64,000 bases of DNA from Roseococcus microcysteis (GTDB lineage Bacteria > Pseudomonadota > Alphaproteobacteria > Acetobacterales > Acetobacteraceae), in contig NZ_CP061718.1 of assembly GCF_014764365.1 (NCBI RefSeq), positions 3,116,501-3,180,500 on the forward strand, written 5' to 3'. Below are positions 51,770 through 60,265 of this stretch, piece by piece (position 1 is the first letter of the stretch; each line of letters begins with the position of its first letter). The translations under genes and the position numbers were made by a program. The notes under the pieces are model-generated. The model had not been told where the DNA came from, did no database searches, and worked only from the letters and a program-made list of their open reading frames with translations.

Positions 51770-52471
51770 TCAGGCCCGCCGCCAGGTCAGCACCAGCACA
51801 TCCCGGCTGGAGGGCAGGGCAGGGTCGGCGGGTTCCACCGGCGTCACGCCATGCATCACCCGCCGGTCATCCATCACGGCCAGGTCGAGCAGCCCGTCCA
51901 GGGTGAAGCGGGCGAGTTCGGTGCCCTTGGGGTCCGTCACCCGCGTCTCGCCGCCGCGCAAATTGCGGCGGGCCAGCATGGCGATGAGCACCACATCCAC
52001 CCCGTCATGGTGCACGCCTTCGGGCGTGGGCAGGCCGGGGGTGCCGGCGGCGGCCTCGATGCGGAACTGGTGCATCTCGACGAACCAGGCGGTGTCGGGG
52101 TGGAGGTTGTCCGCCACCTCGCGCCCCAGGGCCAGCAGGCCCGCGCAGGCGGGGTGGGCGATGGTGGCGTCCTCGACGGGCGCGAACCATCGGTCCACGC
52201 CGCCATTCAGCGTGTTGTGGACCACCGCCTGGAAATGCGGCCGGTGCAGGCCGCGCACATGGTCCGCGCGGCCGGGCAGGGCCAGGAAGTTGGCGATGCG
52301 CCGGCGGCGATAGCGCCCGCCATCGGCCATGAAGGCGTCGGTTTCCAGCCGCTGCCAGCTCGCCGCGAAATCGGCCAGCAGGGGGGCGGGCAGGCGCAGG
52401 CGGGCTAGGCTTTCCTCCGGCCGCAGCCGCGCGAAGCCGCGGGTGCGGACCTCGTCCAGAAGCGCGGTCAC
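51770..52471 (-). CDS. 2-oxoglutarate-Fe(II) dioxygenase, 2OG-Fe_Oxy_2 (PF10014) type
   Basis: 233 residues. The iron-binding HxD is in PEGVHHDGVDVVLIAMLARRN, followed by GGETRV; the distal His is in DDRRVMHGVTPVEP, and an Arg for 2-oxoglutarate lies in the terminal region (SSRDVLVLTWRR). This family includes free amino-acid hydroxylases such as L-isoleucine dioxygenase; the substrate here is unknown. It overlaps the upstream LutA-like gene by four bases, so the two are co-transcribed. The catalytic set looks complete. Confidence 0.88.
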   Translation of the reverse strand: MTALLDEVRTRGFARLRPEESLARLRLPAPLLADFAASWQRLETDAFMADGGRYRRRRIANFLALPGRADHVRGLHRPHFQAVVHNTLNGGVDRWFAPVEDATIAHPACAGLLALGREVADNLHPDTAWFVEMHQFRIEAAAGTPGLPTPEGVHHDGVDVVLIAMLARRNLRGGETRVTDPKGTELARFTLDGLLDLAVMDDRRVMHGVTPVEPADPALPSSRDVLVLTWRRA

Positions 52472-53232
52472 GGCGCGTCTCCGATGGGGGGCGCCTCATG
52501 CGTCATGTCGGCGAGCACCTCGGCCACATGGCGCACGCGCACGGGGCTGCCCTCGCGCTTCAGGCGGCCGGCCATGTTCAGCAGGCAGCCCATGTCGCCC
52601 GCCAGCAGCGTGTCGGCGCCGGTGGCGGTGATGTCGGCCGTCTTGTCGCTGACCATGCGCGTCGAGATCTCGGGGTATTTCACGCAGAAGGTGCCGCCGA
52701 AGCCGCAGCAGATCTCGGGCTCACGCATTTCCGTCAGCGTCAGCCCCGCCACGGAGCCGAGCAGGGCGCGCGGCTGGGCCTTCACCCCCAGCTCCCGCAG
52801 GCCGGAGCAGCTGTCGTGATAGGTCGCGCGGCCGTCATAGCGCGCCGCCACCCCCTTCACGCCGAGCACATCGGTCAGGAAGGAAACCAGTTCATGCGTC
52901 TTGGCGCCCAGGCGCTCGGCGCGGGCGCGCCATTCGGGGTCCCCCGCCGCGAAGAGGCCCTGATAGTGATGCGAGATCATGGCCGCGCAAGAACCCGAGG
53001 GCGCCACGGTGAAGTCATAGGGCAGGAAGGCGTCAATCACCTGGCGGGCGATGTCCTGCGTCGTGCGCCGGTCGCCGGAATTGTAGGCGGGCTGGCCGCA
53101 GCAGGTCTGGACGGCGGGCACCTCCACTTGGCAGCCGGCCTCCTCCAGCAGCTTGATCGCGCTGAAACCGACCGCGGGGCGGTGCAGATCCACCAGGCAG
53201 GTGACGAAGAGGGCGACGCGGGGCTTGGCCAT
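52468..53232 (-). CDS. LutA/LldE-type CCG-domain protein
   Basis: 254 residues with two cysteine-rich CCG domains: VQTCCGQPAYNSG in the first and EICCGFGGTFCVKYPEIS in the second, with HDSCSGLRELG and GDMGCLLNM in between. These bind an iron-sulfur cluster in the cytoplasm. In the lactate-utilisation complex LutABC this is subunit A; related proteins pair with glycolate oxidase. No LutB or LutC is nearby, so the partner must be elsewhere or different. The downstream gene is a 2-oxoglutarate dioxygenase. Confidence 0.9.
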   Translation of the reverse strand: MAKPRVALFVTCLVDLHRPAVGFSAIKLLEEAGCQVEVPAVQTCCGQPAYNSGDRRTTQDIARQVIDAFLPYDFTVAPSGSCAAMISHHYQGLFAAGDPEWRARAERLGAKTHELVSFLTDVLGVKGVAARYDGRATYHDSCSGLRELGVKAQPRALLGSVAGLTLTEMREPEICCGFGGTFCVKYPEISTRMVSDKTADITATGADTLLAGDMGCLLNMAGRLKREGSPVRVRHVAEVLADMTHEAPPIGDAP

Positions 53233-53303
53233 GCGGTCAAATTAGGGGTGAACCGGGCGGCCGGGAATGGAGGGGATGCGCGATTTCCGCGCATGCCAGC
53301 CCC

Positions 53304-53588
53304 TCAGATGAACTCGCCCCTGAGGAAGCCCAAGGCCGGCAGGGGGCGCCATTTCCTTGGCAGGTCCGACCGGCGGATGGGTGTCACGGAATAATGCGGC
53401 ACCGGCCGCTGGGAGCGGCGGAGGAAATCCTCATAGGCGCGCACCTGCTGGGCCCGCCAGGCGCGGTCTTCCAGGGCGGCGGCGCGGGAGCGGTAGATCT
53501 CGGCGACGCGATGCGCGCGGCCCACCGTGGCCACCACGGCCCACCAGCTGTCCTCATCGCCGCGCGGCACCGCCGCCAGATCGCGCAT
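53304..53588 (-). CDS. Small hypothetical protein, 94 residues
   Basis: Not recognised. From ATG 53588 (MRDLAAVPRGDEDSWWAVVATVGRA) the protein is Arg-rich (about one in six), with a helical middle section AALEDRAWRAQQVRAYEDFLRR and an end LPALGFLRGEFI. No signal peptide, membrane segment or Cys pattern. It lies downstream of the amtB terminator and could have its own promoter there. The frame is open much further upstream, but through the terminator. Coding status is likely but not certain. Confidence 0.5.
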   Translation of the reverse strand: MRDLAAVPRGDEDSWWAVVATVGRAHRVAEIYRSRAAALEDRAWRAQQVRAYEDFLRRSQRPVPHYSVTPIRRSDLPRKWRPLPALGFLRGEFI

Positions 53589-53635
53589 GGAACAATAGAA
53601 GGGAAGGCGGCCGCGCCGGGTCAAGCGGAAGCTTG

Positions 53636-53675
53636 AAAAAGAAAGGGCGCGCCGGAGTTCCCCCCGGCGCGCCCC
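53636..53675 (-). terminator. Rho-independent terminator downstream of amtB
   Basis: Read on the minus strand: GGGGCGCGCCGG pairs with CCGGCGCGCCC across an eight-base loop (plus-strand arms 53645-53655 and 53664-53675), followed by TTTCTTTTT (53644-53636). An 11-bp GC stem with a T tract about 20 bases past the amtB stop is a strong terminator for the glnK-amtB transcript. Confidence 0.85.
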
Positions 53676-53695
53676 ATCCATCGCCCCGGGGGGCG

Positions 53696-55027
53696 TCAGC
53701 CCAGGCGTTCGCCGTGCTGCGTGACGTCGAGGCCCTCGCGCTCCTCTTCCTCGGTGACGCGCAGGCCCACGATCACGTCCACGATCTTGAAGAGAATGAA
53801 GCTCGCCACCGCGGTGAAGACGAAGGTCGCGGCCACGGCGTAGAACTGCTTCACCAGCTGCTCCATCGAGCCGCTGATGCCGGCCGGGTCCGCCGTGGTG
53901 GCCGACAGCGCGCCATAGGCCAGCACGCCGGTCAGCAGCGCGCCCACGATGCCGCAGACGCCGTGCACGCCGAAGGCGTCCAGGCTGTCATCGTAGCCCA
54001 GCGCCTTCTTGAGCGCGGTCGCACCCCAGAAGCCGAAGAGGCCGCCCACCACGCCGATGATCAGCGCGCCGTCCGGCAGCACGAAGCCGGCCGCCGGGGT
54101 GATGGCGACGAGGCCCGCCACCGCGCCCGAGATGGCGCCCAGCACCGACGGCTTGCCCTTGAACATCCACTCGGCCAGCAGCCAGGAGAGGGTGGCGGCG
54201 GCGGCGGCCAGATGCGTCACCAGCATGGCCATGCCCGCACGGCCACCGGCACCGACGGCCGAGCCCGCGTTGAAGCCGAACCAGCCCACCCACAGCAGCG
54301 CCGCGCCCACGACGGCGAGGCCCAGGTTGTGCGGCGACATGTTGTCCGTGCCGTAGCCCAGCCGCTTGCCGATCACGATGGCGCCCACCAGGCCGGCCAC
54401 GCCGGCATTGATGTGAACGACCGTGCCGCCCGCGAAGTCGAGCGCGCCGAGGGCGAAGATCCAGCCATTCGGGTGCCACACCCAGTGCGCCACCGGCGCA
54501 TAGACCAGCAGCGTCCAGAGCGAGACGAACACCAGCAGGGCGGAGAACTTGATGCGGTCCGCCAGCGCGCCCGTGATGAGGGCGGCCGTGATCACCGCGA
54601 AGGTCCCCTGGAAGGTGATGAAGACGCTTTCGGGGATGGTGGTGGCCACCGCGCCGTCGCCGCTGCCCAGGGTGAAGGGCGCGCTCCAGTTGGTGCCCAC
54701 GCCCGCCAGCATGAAGCGCGACAGGTCGCCGATATAGGCGCCGCCCTCGCCGAAGGCGATGCTGTAGCCGGCCACGGCCCACAGCACCGACACCAGCGCG
54801 CACACCACGAAGGACTGCGCCAGCGTGGACAGCACGTTCTTCTTGCGGACCATGCCCGCATAGAACAGCGCGACGCCGGGGATGGTCATCATCAGCACGA
54901 TGGCCGTCGAGATGAGCATCCAGGCGGTGTCGCCCGTGTCCACCGTCGCCTCCTGCGCGAAGGCGGGCGCGCCAGACAGCGCCAGCAGCGGTGCGGCCAT
55001 GAGCGCGCCGCGCAACCAGGACTTCAT
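53696..55027 (-). CDS. amtB: Ammonium transporter AmtB
   Basis: 443-residue trimeric inner-membrane ammonium channel, with a cleavable signal peptide (to about PAFAQ) then 11 helices. Family markers: DTAWMLISTAIVLMMTIPGVALFYAGMVR, GGTVVHINAGVAGLVGA with the first pore His, the GWFGFNAGSA segment and DDSLDAFGVHGVCGIVGA with the second pore His. It lies 32 bases after glnK; the PII protein blocks AmtB when nitrogen is plentiful. Transcription from the sigma-54 promoter upstream of glnK fits nitrogen limitation control. Confidence 0.96.
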   Translation of the reverse strand: MKSWLRGALMAAPLLALSGAPAFAQEATVDTGDTAWMLISTAIVLMMTIPGVALFYAGMVRKKNVLSTLAQSFVVCALVSVLWAVAGYSIAFGEGGAYIGDLSRFMLAGVGTNWSAPFTLGSGDGAVATTIPESVFITFQGTFAVITAALITGALADRIKFSALLVFVSLWTLLVYAPVAHWVWHPNGWIFALGALDFAGGTVVHINAGVAGLVGAIVIGKRLGYGTDNMSPHNLGLAVVGAALLWVGWFGFNAGSAVGAGGRAGMAMLVTHLAAAAATLSWLLAEWMFKGKPSVLGAISGAVAGLVAITPAAGFVLPDGALIIGVVGGLFGFWGATALKKALGYDDSLDAFGVHGVCGIVGALLTGVLAYGALSATTADPAGISGSMEQLVKQFYAVAATFVFTAVASFILFKIVDVIVGLRVTEEEEREGLDVTQHGERLG

Positions 55028-55059
55028 GTTCGGAATTCTCCCAAGGTTGGGCGCGCGCA

Positions 55060-55446
<387 letters not shown>

Positions 55447-55456
55447 CTACGGGTAT

Positions 55457-55471
55457 CCAAATCCCGTGCCA
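55457..55471 (-). promoter_or_regulatory. Sigma-54 promoter for glnK-amtB
   Basis: Read on the minus strand, TGGCACGGGATTTGG runs from 55471 to 55457. It matches the sigma-54 consensus TGGCACG-N4-TTGC in all but the last base (TTGG for TTGC), with the -24 GG and the -12 G at the right spacing. The start of transcription would be near 55446, before the glnK ATG at 55398. Sigma-54 and NtrC control of glnK-amtB is well established. No convincing NtrC palindrome was found upstream. Confidence 0.75.
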
Positions 55472-55599
55472 TTCGGTTCGGGCACGATTCATCGGGGGGT
55501 TGCGCGGGGGTTGCCTGTTTTGCGTGCAGAGTGACCCCATGCCACGGCGTCGGAACGCCCGACTCTTGCGCGTTCACGGAATCAACTAAGCTGTCGCTC

Positions 55600-56832
55600 A
55601 TGAACCAGACGCTCGAAACCGAAGTCGCCATCCTGGGCGCCGGCCCCGTGGGGGCCACGCTCGCCGCCGCCCTCTCCGCCCGCGGCGTGCCCTGCGCCAT
55701 CCTGGACGCGGCCCCGCTGCCGCCCATGGAATTGCAGGGTTTCGACGGGCGGGCCTATGCCATCGCGCTGGCCTCGCGCCGGGTGCTGGAGGCGGCGGGC
55801 ATCTGGGACCGCCTGCCCACCACCCCTTGCCCCATCGAGGGCATCAAGGTGGCCGATGGGCGCATCGGCGAACGGCCCTCCTCGCTGGACCTCGACTTCG
55901 AGGCCGCCGAGGTCGCGGACGAACCCTTCGGCTGGATGGTGGAGGCGCGGGCCTTGCGCGTGGCGCTCAACGCCCGCCTGCCCGAGCTGCCCGGCGTGCA
56001 GGTCTTCGCGCCCATGACCGCCGAGGTGGCGCGCGACGCGGACGGCGCCACCCTCACCCTGCGCGACGGCAAGCGCCTGCGCGCGCGGCTGGTGGTGGGG
56101 GCGGAGGGCCGCAACTCGCCGCTGCGCGCCTCGGCCGGCATCGGAAGCGCGCGGCATAACTACGGGCAGATCGGCATGGTGGGCGCCTTCGCCCATGAGA
56201 AGCCGCACGACAACCGCGCGCTGGAACTCTTCCTCCCGGCCGGCCCCTTCGCGCAATTGCCGCTGAACGACCAGCACGAATTCGGCACCAGCCACCTGCC
56301 GCATGCCTCGGCCTTCGTGCTGGCCGAAAGCCGCGGCGTGGCGCAGCGCCTGCTGGCCATGGACGATGCCCGCTTCAAGCGCGAACTCCAGCGCCGCCTG
56401 GGTGACTGGCTGGGCGAGATCGAGCCCATCGGCCGCCGCTGGTCCTATCCGCTGACCGCCATGCACGCGCTGCGCTACACGGCCGAGCGCATGGCGCTGG
56501 CGGGGGATTCCGCCCATGGCATGCACCCCATCGCGGGGCAGGGGTTGAACATCGGCTTCCGCGACGTGGAATCCCTGGCCCGCCTGGTGGGCGACGCCCA
56601 TGCCGCCGGCGAGGATGTGGGCAGCCAGGCCCTGCTGCGCCGCTACCAGGCCGAGCGCCGGCCGGATGCGCTGATGATGATCGGCGCGACCCATGCGCTG
56701 GAGAAGCTGTTCGGCAACGATGTGGGTGTGGTGCGGCTGGCGCGGCGCCTGGGCATCGCGGCGGTGGACCGCATCCCGGCGCTGAAGCGCGCCTTCGCGC
56801 GGCAGGCCATGGGGTTGCCCCTGCGCGCATGA
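55600..56832 (+). CDS. UbiH/Coq6-family FAD-dependent monooxygenase
   Basis: 410 residues from ATG 55600. N-terminal Rossmann motif VAILGAGPVGATLAAALS, DG-type motif (LVVGAEGRNSPLR) and the second FAD motif ALAGDSAHGMHPIAGQGLNIGFRDVESLA, which is characteristic of ubiquinone-ring hydroxylases. It uses NAD(P)H and O2 to hydroxylate the ring of a polyprenylated intermediate, peripheral to the membrane. The specific position (UbiH, UbiI, UbiL or UbiM) cannot be told from this sequence alone. It is divergent from glnK and monocistronic. Confidence 0.9.
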   Translation: MNQTLETEVAILGAGPVGATLAAALSARGVPCAILDAAPLPPMELQGFDGRAYAIALASRRVLEAAGIWDRLPTTPCPIEGIKVADGRIGERPSSLDLDFEAAEVADEPFGWMVEARALRVALNARLPELPGVQVFAPMTAEVARDADGATLTLRDGKRLRARLVVGAEGRNSPLRASAGIGSARHNYGQIGMVGAFAHEKPHDNRALELFLPAGPFAQLPLNDQHEFGTSHLPHASAFVLAESRGVAQRLLAMDDARFKRELQRRLGDWLGEIEPIGRRWSYPLTAMHALRYTAERMALAGDSAHGMHPIAGQGLNIGFRDVESLARLVGDAHAAGEDVGSQALLRRYQAERRPDALMMIGATHALEKLFGNDVGVVRLARRLGIAAVDRIPALKRAFARQAMGLPLRA

Positions 56833-56989
56833 AGCTGTCACGGAGATGACGTAAAAGTTTCATTCACACGGACTATGATGGCCGTTCGCGCCGCGAATTG
56901 GCGGTTTGGCGCGGCCTTCCCAGCTTCCTGGACAAGGGGACCACAGGGTCCCGCGGCCCGCGGGCCGTCATTTCGACAGGAGTTTGGTC

Positions 56990-57331
56990 ATGACCGTGAA
57001 TATCCGCACCCTCGCCGCCGGCGCCGCGCTGCTGCTGGCCCCCGCCTTCGCCGCGCCCGCCATGGCGGCCGACAGCGTGGTGGTGTCGCCCCAGTTCGGC
57101 ACGCCGGCCTATGCCTCGGACAACCGCAACGTGGTGGGTGGTGGCGAGGCCCGCCTGGTCGGCTCGGGCGAGAGCCAGCGGGTGGTCCATATCGGCCCCA
57201 CCCAGGCGCAGGAGCCGGTCTTCGCGCACATGGTCGGCAGCGGCGAGGATGCGCGCATCATCTACAGCGCCACGCCCGACCGCGCCCAGGCGCTGAGCGA
57301 GGCGGGCTACCTGCCCGACACGCGCGGCTGA
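56990..57331 (+). CDS. Small secreted protein, first of two tandem paralogues
   Basis: 113 residues from ATG 56990 with AGGAG eight bases upstream. Signal peptide IRTLAAGAALLLAPAFAAPAMAA, then a mature part of about 86 residues carrying FGTPAY, GGGEARLVG, VGSGEDARIIYSA and PDRAQALSEAG. The same motifs recur at the same spacing in the gene at 57591. Within the protein, GGGEARLVGSGE and HMVGSGEDARII look like two related half-units. No family is recognised and no cysteines are present. The mRNA ends at the hairpin at 57353. Confidence 0.75.
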   Translation: MTVNIRTLAAGAALLLAPAFAAPAMAADSVVVSPQFGTPAYASDNRNVVGGGEARLVGSGESQRVVHIGPTQAQEPVFAHMVGSGEDARIIYSATPDRAQALSEAGYLPDTRG

Positions 57332-57352
57332 TCCAGGCAAGGCGCTGAAACA

Positions 57353-57386
57353 GGGGGCGGCGGGGCGAAGGCCTCGCCGCCCCTTC
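57353..57386 (+). terminator. Terminator hairpin after the first secreted paralogue
   Basis: GGGGCGGCG (57354-57362) pairs with CGCCGCCCC (57375-57383), with further inner pairs including one G-T, around a GAAG-type loop. TTCGTGTT follows, a weak T tract. An almost identical hairpin follows the second paralogue, so the terminator was copied with the gene. Confidence 0.6.
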
Positions 57387-57501
57387 GTGTTGAGCCTTCC
57401 AGGCTCCGACAGGTGGCACCGGGCGCGGAGGATGCCCGCAGGCGCCACGGGCAAGTGGACGTCCATTGGCGATGGTGATGATGGTTCTTCACGGCCGTGA
57501 C

Positions 57502-57530
57502 TTGAAAGATACCGACCGGTCACTCACATT
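57502..57530 (+). promoter_or_regulatory. Possible promoter of the second secreted paralogue
   Basis: TTGAAA at 57502-57507 and CACATT at 57525-57530 are 17 bases apart, 61 bases before the start at 57591. The -35 match is good and the -10 is poor (three of six). A six-base inverted repeat, GGGATC-GCC-GATCCC, lies downstream at about 57540 in the leader. Weak evidence. Confidence 0.3.
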
Positions 57531-57590
57531 AGGCGGCAACGGGATCGCCGATCCCATCGGCCCAAGGGCCACCCCGACAGGAGACCACCA

Positions 57591-57929
57591 ATGACCATCA
57601 ACTTCCGCACTCTCGCCGCCGGCGCCGCCCTTCTGCTGGCGCCCGCCTTCGCCCAGGCGCAGGACAGCGTCGCCTACCCCCGTGACTTCGGCACCCCGGC
57701 CTATCAGGCGCCGCAGGGCGCCAACGTGCTGGGCGGTGGCGAGGCCCGGCTGGTCGGCAATGGTGAGGACGCCCGCGTCGAATACACCGGCCCCGTCCGC
57801 GGCCAGGCGCCGATCTACTCGCACATCGTGGGCTCGGGCGAGGATGCGCGCATCATCTACAGCGCCTCCCCGGACCGCGCGACGGCATTGAGCGAGGCCG
57901 AGCGCGCGACGCGCGGCCAGCGCGGCTGA
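57591..57929 (+). CDS. Small secreted protein, second of two tandem paralogues
   Basis: 112 residues from ATG 57591 with AGGAG nine bases upstream. Signal peptide INFRTLAAGAALLLAPAFAQA, nearly the same as its neighbour, then FGTPAYQAP, GGGEARLVGNGEDARVEY, HIVGSGEDARIIYSA and PDRATALSEAE. The two mature parts share about half of their residues. The gene ends ERATRGQRG, where its sister ends GYLPDTRG. It is followed by the same hairpin and then the convergent peptide-binding protein gene. Function unknown; the family may be restricted to related bacteria. Confidence 0.75.
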   Translation: MTINFRTLAAGAALLLAPAFAQAQDSVAYPRDFGTPAYQAPQGANVLGGGEARLVGNGEDARVEYTGPVRGQAPIYSHIVGSGEDARIIYSASPDRATALSEAERATRGQRG

Positions 57930-57950
57930 CGCGCCGGGCCACCGGCTCAA

Positions 57951-57984
57951 GGGGGCGGCGGGGCGAAGGCCTCGCCGCCCCTTT
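57951..57984. terminator. Terminator hairpin between convergent genes
   Basis: The same structure as at 57353: GGGGCGGCG (57952-57960) facing CGCCGCCCC (57973-57981), then TTT. It follows the second secreted paralogue and lies just before the stop codon of the convergent binding-protein gene (57990), so it can serve both strands. Confidence 0.55.
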
Positions 57985-57989
57985 CGCGT

Positions 57990-59567
57990 TCAGCCCTTGC
58001 TGACGCCCCAGAAGAAGGGCACCGGCGCGTTGACGATGCCCTGCACATTCCGCCGGAAGGCGGTGGGTTGGATGATGGTGCCCAGCGGCACGAAGGGCAC
58101 GCTCTCGAAGGCCCGCGCCTGCAGCGCCATGGCGATGCGCTGGCCCTCGGCCGGGTCGGTGGCGGCGATGAACTGCGTGCGCAGGCTTTCGATCTCGGGG
58201 TCCGTCGGCCAGCCGGCCCAGGCGGGGGCGCCATGGGCGCGCAGCGGCAGGTGCAGCGCCGGCCCCGCGACATCCAGCCCCACCCAGGAGGTGTGGAAGA
58301 TGCTCCACCCACCCCGGTCCGGCGGGTTGCGGTTGGCGCGGCGGGCCAGCAGGGCGGACCAGTCGGTCGCCACCAGCTCGACGTTCATGCCCATGCGGCG
58401 CAGCAGGTCGGCCGTCACCTGCGACATCTGGCTGTTGGCCGGGTTGTCCATGGCGGCCAGGATCACCACCGGCTCATTGTTGTAGCCGGCCTCGCGCAGC
58501 GCCGCGCGGCCGCGCTCCAGGTTGCCCGGCATCACCCCCGCGCCCTGGTCCGTGCCGAGCGGCGTGCCGCAGGCATACATGCTGCGGCACAGCGCCGAAT
58601 ATCGCGGGTTGCCCACCACCGCATCGAGATAGGCCTGCTGGTCCGTCGCCATCAGCACGGCGCGGCGGATGGCCGGGTTGTCGAAGGGCGGATGCAGCTG
58701 GTTGAAGCGGATCATCATCAGGGACCCCATCGGGTCCGTGATCTCGATGCGGATGTTGCGGTTGCGGGAGATGATGGGCAGCAGGTCGAAGCTGGGCTGC
58801 TCATACCAGTCCACCTCGCCCGTCTGCAGCGCATTGGCGGAGGTGGAGGCATCGGGGATGATGCGCCACTCCACCCGGTCCACCAGCACCTGCTTGCCGC
58901 CGGCCGCCCCGGAGGAGGGCTCGGCGCGCGGCACATAGCCCGCGAATTTCTCGAAGGCGGCCAGGCTGCCCGGCACCCATTCATTGCGCATGAAGCGGAA
59001 GGGGCCGGAGCCCACCGTCTCGTTGTTCGGCACCTGCGGGTCCGAATTGCCCACCCGCTCCGGCACCACGAACAGCGCCTGGGTGGAGAGCTTGCCCAAG
59101 GATTCCAGCATCAGCGGGAAGGGCTGCTTCAGGCGCATCTCGAAGTCGCGGTCCGAGGTGGCGCGCATCTCGTCCATCACGGTCATGAGCGTCTGGCCCA
59201 TGGTGTCCCGCGCGCCCCAGCGCTTGATGGAGGCGATGGCGTCCACCGCGCGGACGGGCTCATTGTCGTGGAAGCGCAGGCCCTCGCGCAGGCGGAAGCG
59301 CCAGGTGCGGCCATCGGCCGAGGTCTCGTGGCTTTCCACCATCTGCGGCTGCACCTTGAAGTCGGTGTCCACCGCGAAGAGCGTGTCATAGACCATGAAG
59401 CCGTAGTTGCGGACGATGTAGCCGGAGGTCGCGACCGGATCCACGGCGCCCAGATTGGCGTGCGGGATGAAGCGCAGGGCCCGCGCGGCCGCGCCCTGGG
59501 AGAGCGCGGGGGTGGACAGGGCGGCGAGCCCGGTGCCGGCGAGGAAGGCGCGGCGGGAGGTGGCCAT
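57990..59567 (-). CDS. ABC transporter peptide/solute-binding protein, family 5
   Basis: 525 residues from ATG 59567 with a twin-arginine-like signal (ATSRRAFLAGTGLAALS). SBP_bac_5 fold: FIPHANLGAVDPVAT, a WRFRLREGLRFHDNEPVRAVDAIASIKRW segment typical of DppA/OppA-type proteins, and NQLHPPFDNPAIRRAVLMATD. These periplasmic proteins bind dipeptides, oligopeptides, nickel or other solutes. No permease or ATPase genes are adjacent, so it is an orphan receptor here. GGAG lies 12 bases before the start. Confidence 0.9.
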   Translation of the reverse strand: MATSRRAFLAGTGLAALSTPALSQGAAARALRFIPHANLGAVDPVATSGYIVRNYGFMVYDTLFAVDTDFKVQPQMVESHETSADGRTWRFRLREGLRFHDNEPVRAVDAIASIKRWGARDTMGQTLMTVMDEMRATSDRDFEMRLKQPFPLMLESLGKLSTQALFVVPERVGNSDPQVPNNETVGSGPFRFMRNEWVPGSLAAFEKFAGYVPRAEPSSGAAGGKQVLVDRVEWRIIPDASTSANALQTGEVDWYEQPSFDLLPIISRNRNIRIEITDPMGSLMMIRFNQLHPPFDNPAIRRAVLMATDQQAYLDAVVGNPRYSALCRSMYACGTPLGTDQGAGVMPGNLERGRAALREAGYNNEPVVILAAMDNPANSQMSQVTADLLRRMGMNVELVATDWSALLARRANRNPPDRGGWSIFHTSWVGLDVAGPALHLPLRAHGAPAWAGWPTDPEIESLRTQFIAATDPAEGQRIAMALQARAFESVPFVPLGTIIQPTAFRRNVQGIVNAPVPFFWGVSKG

Positions 59568-59700
59568 GGCGGGGTCTCCATCTGGGGTGCCCGGGGAGGG
59601 GACCACGCAGGAAACCGTCATCGCAAGGCGAAACTGACTCCTTTTGAGGCGAATCCCCGGGGTGGGATCATGTCTGCCCGATATGCGGGCAAGGCTCCCT

Positions 59701-60060
59701 TCAGCGCCCTGGCGGGTCCCGGCTCAAGCCCTTCGCCGCCAGCGCGGCCTCATAGGCAGGCCAGCGCATGGCCTGTTCCTCGCCCAGCTTGCGCAGCCAG
59801 GCCCAGGAGTAGATGCCGCTGTCGTGCAGATCGTCGAAATGCAGCCGCACGGCGTAATGCCCCACCGGCTCGATCTTCATGATGCCCACATGGCGCCGCC
59901 CGGCGATGAGGCGCTTCTGCTCGGGCGAATGCCCCTGCACCTCGGCGGAAGGGCTCTCCACGCGCAGATATTCCGCGCTGAGGGCGAAGCGCGCGCCGTC
60001 GTCGAAGGCGATGTGCAGCACACGGTCCGCCGCGCGGTAGCGCAGCTCCGTAACCTGCAT
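59701..60060 (-). CDS. DUF971 (gamma-butyrobetaine hydroxylase N-domain-like) protein
   Basis: 119 residues, single DUF971 domain: LRYRAADRVLHIAFDDGARFALSAEYLRVESP and GIMKIEPVGHYAVRLHFDDLHDSGIYSWAWL are the family core. In larger proteins this is the N-terminal domain of gamma-butyrobetaine hydroxylase; stand-alone forms are linked with iron-sulfur scaffold proteins. Its ATG overlaps the stop of the Trm112-like gene by one base (TGATG), so it is translated as the last gene of a thioredoxin / Lon-like / Trm112 / DUF971 run. Confidence 0.88.
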   Translation of the reverse strand: MQVTELRYRAADRVLHIAFDDGARFALSAEYLRVESPSAEVQGHSPEQKRLIAGRRHVGIMKIEPVGHYAVRLHFDDLHDSGIYSWAWLRKLGEEQAMRWPAYEAALAAKGLSRDPPGR

Positions 60061-60224
60061 CAGGGCAGCTTGCGCGCCTGGTCGGGCAGCATGATGGGAA
60101 TGCCGTCGCGCACCGGATAGGCGAGGCCCGCGGCGTCGCTGATCAGCTCGCCCCGGTCGCGGTCATAGCGCAGCGGTTTCTTCGTGACCGGGCAGACCAG
60201 GATTTCCAGGAGCTGCGGGTCCAC
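60060..60224 (-). CDS. Trm112-like (UPF0434) zinc-ribbon family protein
   Basis: Very short gene. The frame reads [20 protein letters not shown], then [20 protein letters not shown] to a stop at 60060, matching the Trm112 / UPF0434 family, though without the second Cys pair. A GTG at 60224 gives 54 residues. An ATG at 60256 (MNQTPPP) would give a more usual 65 residues but is one base out of frame; adding a base in the G run at 60241-60246 would join it. The family acts as a methyltransferase activator or has unknown roles. Overlaps the DUF971 start. Confidence 0.7.
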   Translation of the reverse strand: MDPQLLEILVCPVTKKPLRYDRDRGELISDAAGLAYPVRDGIPIMLPDQARKLP

Positions 60225-60265
60225 GGCGCCGCCGGCGGGAGGGGGGTCTGGTTCATGGGCAAGTT

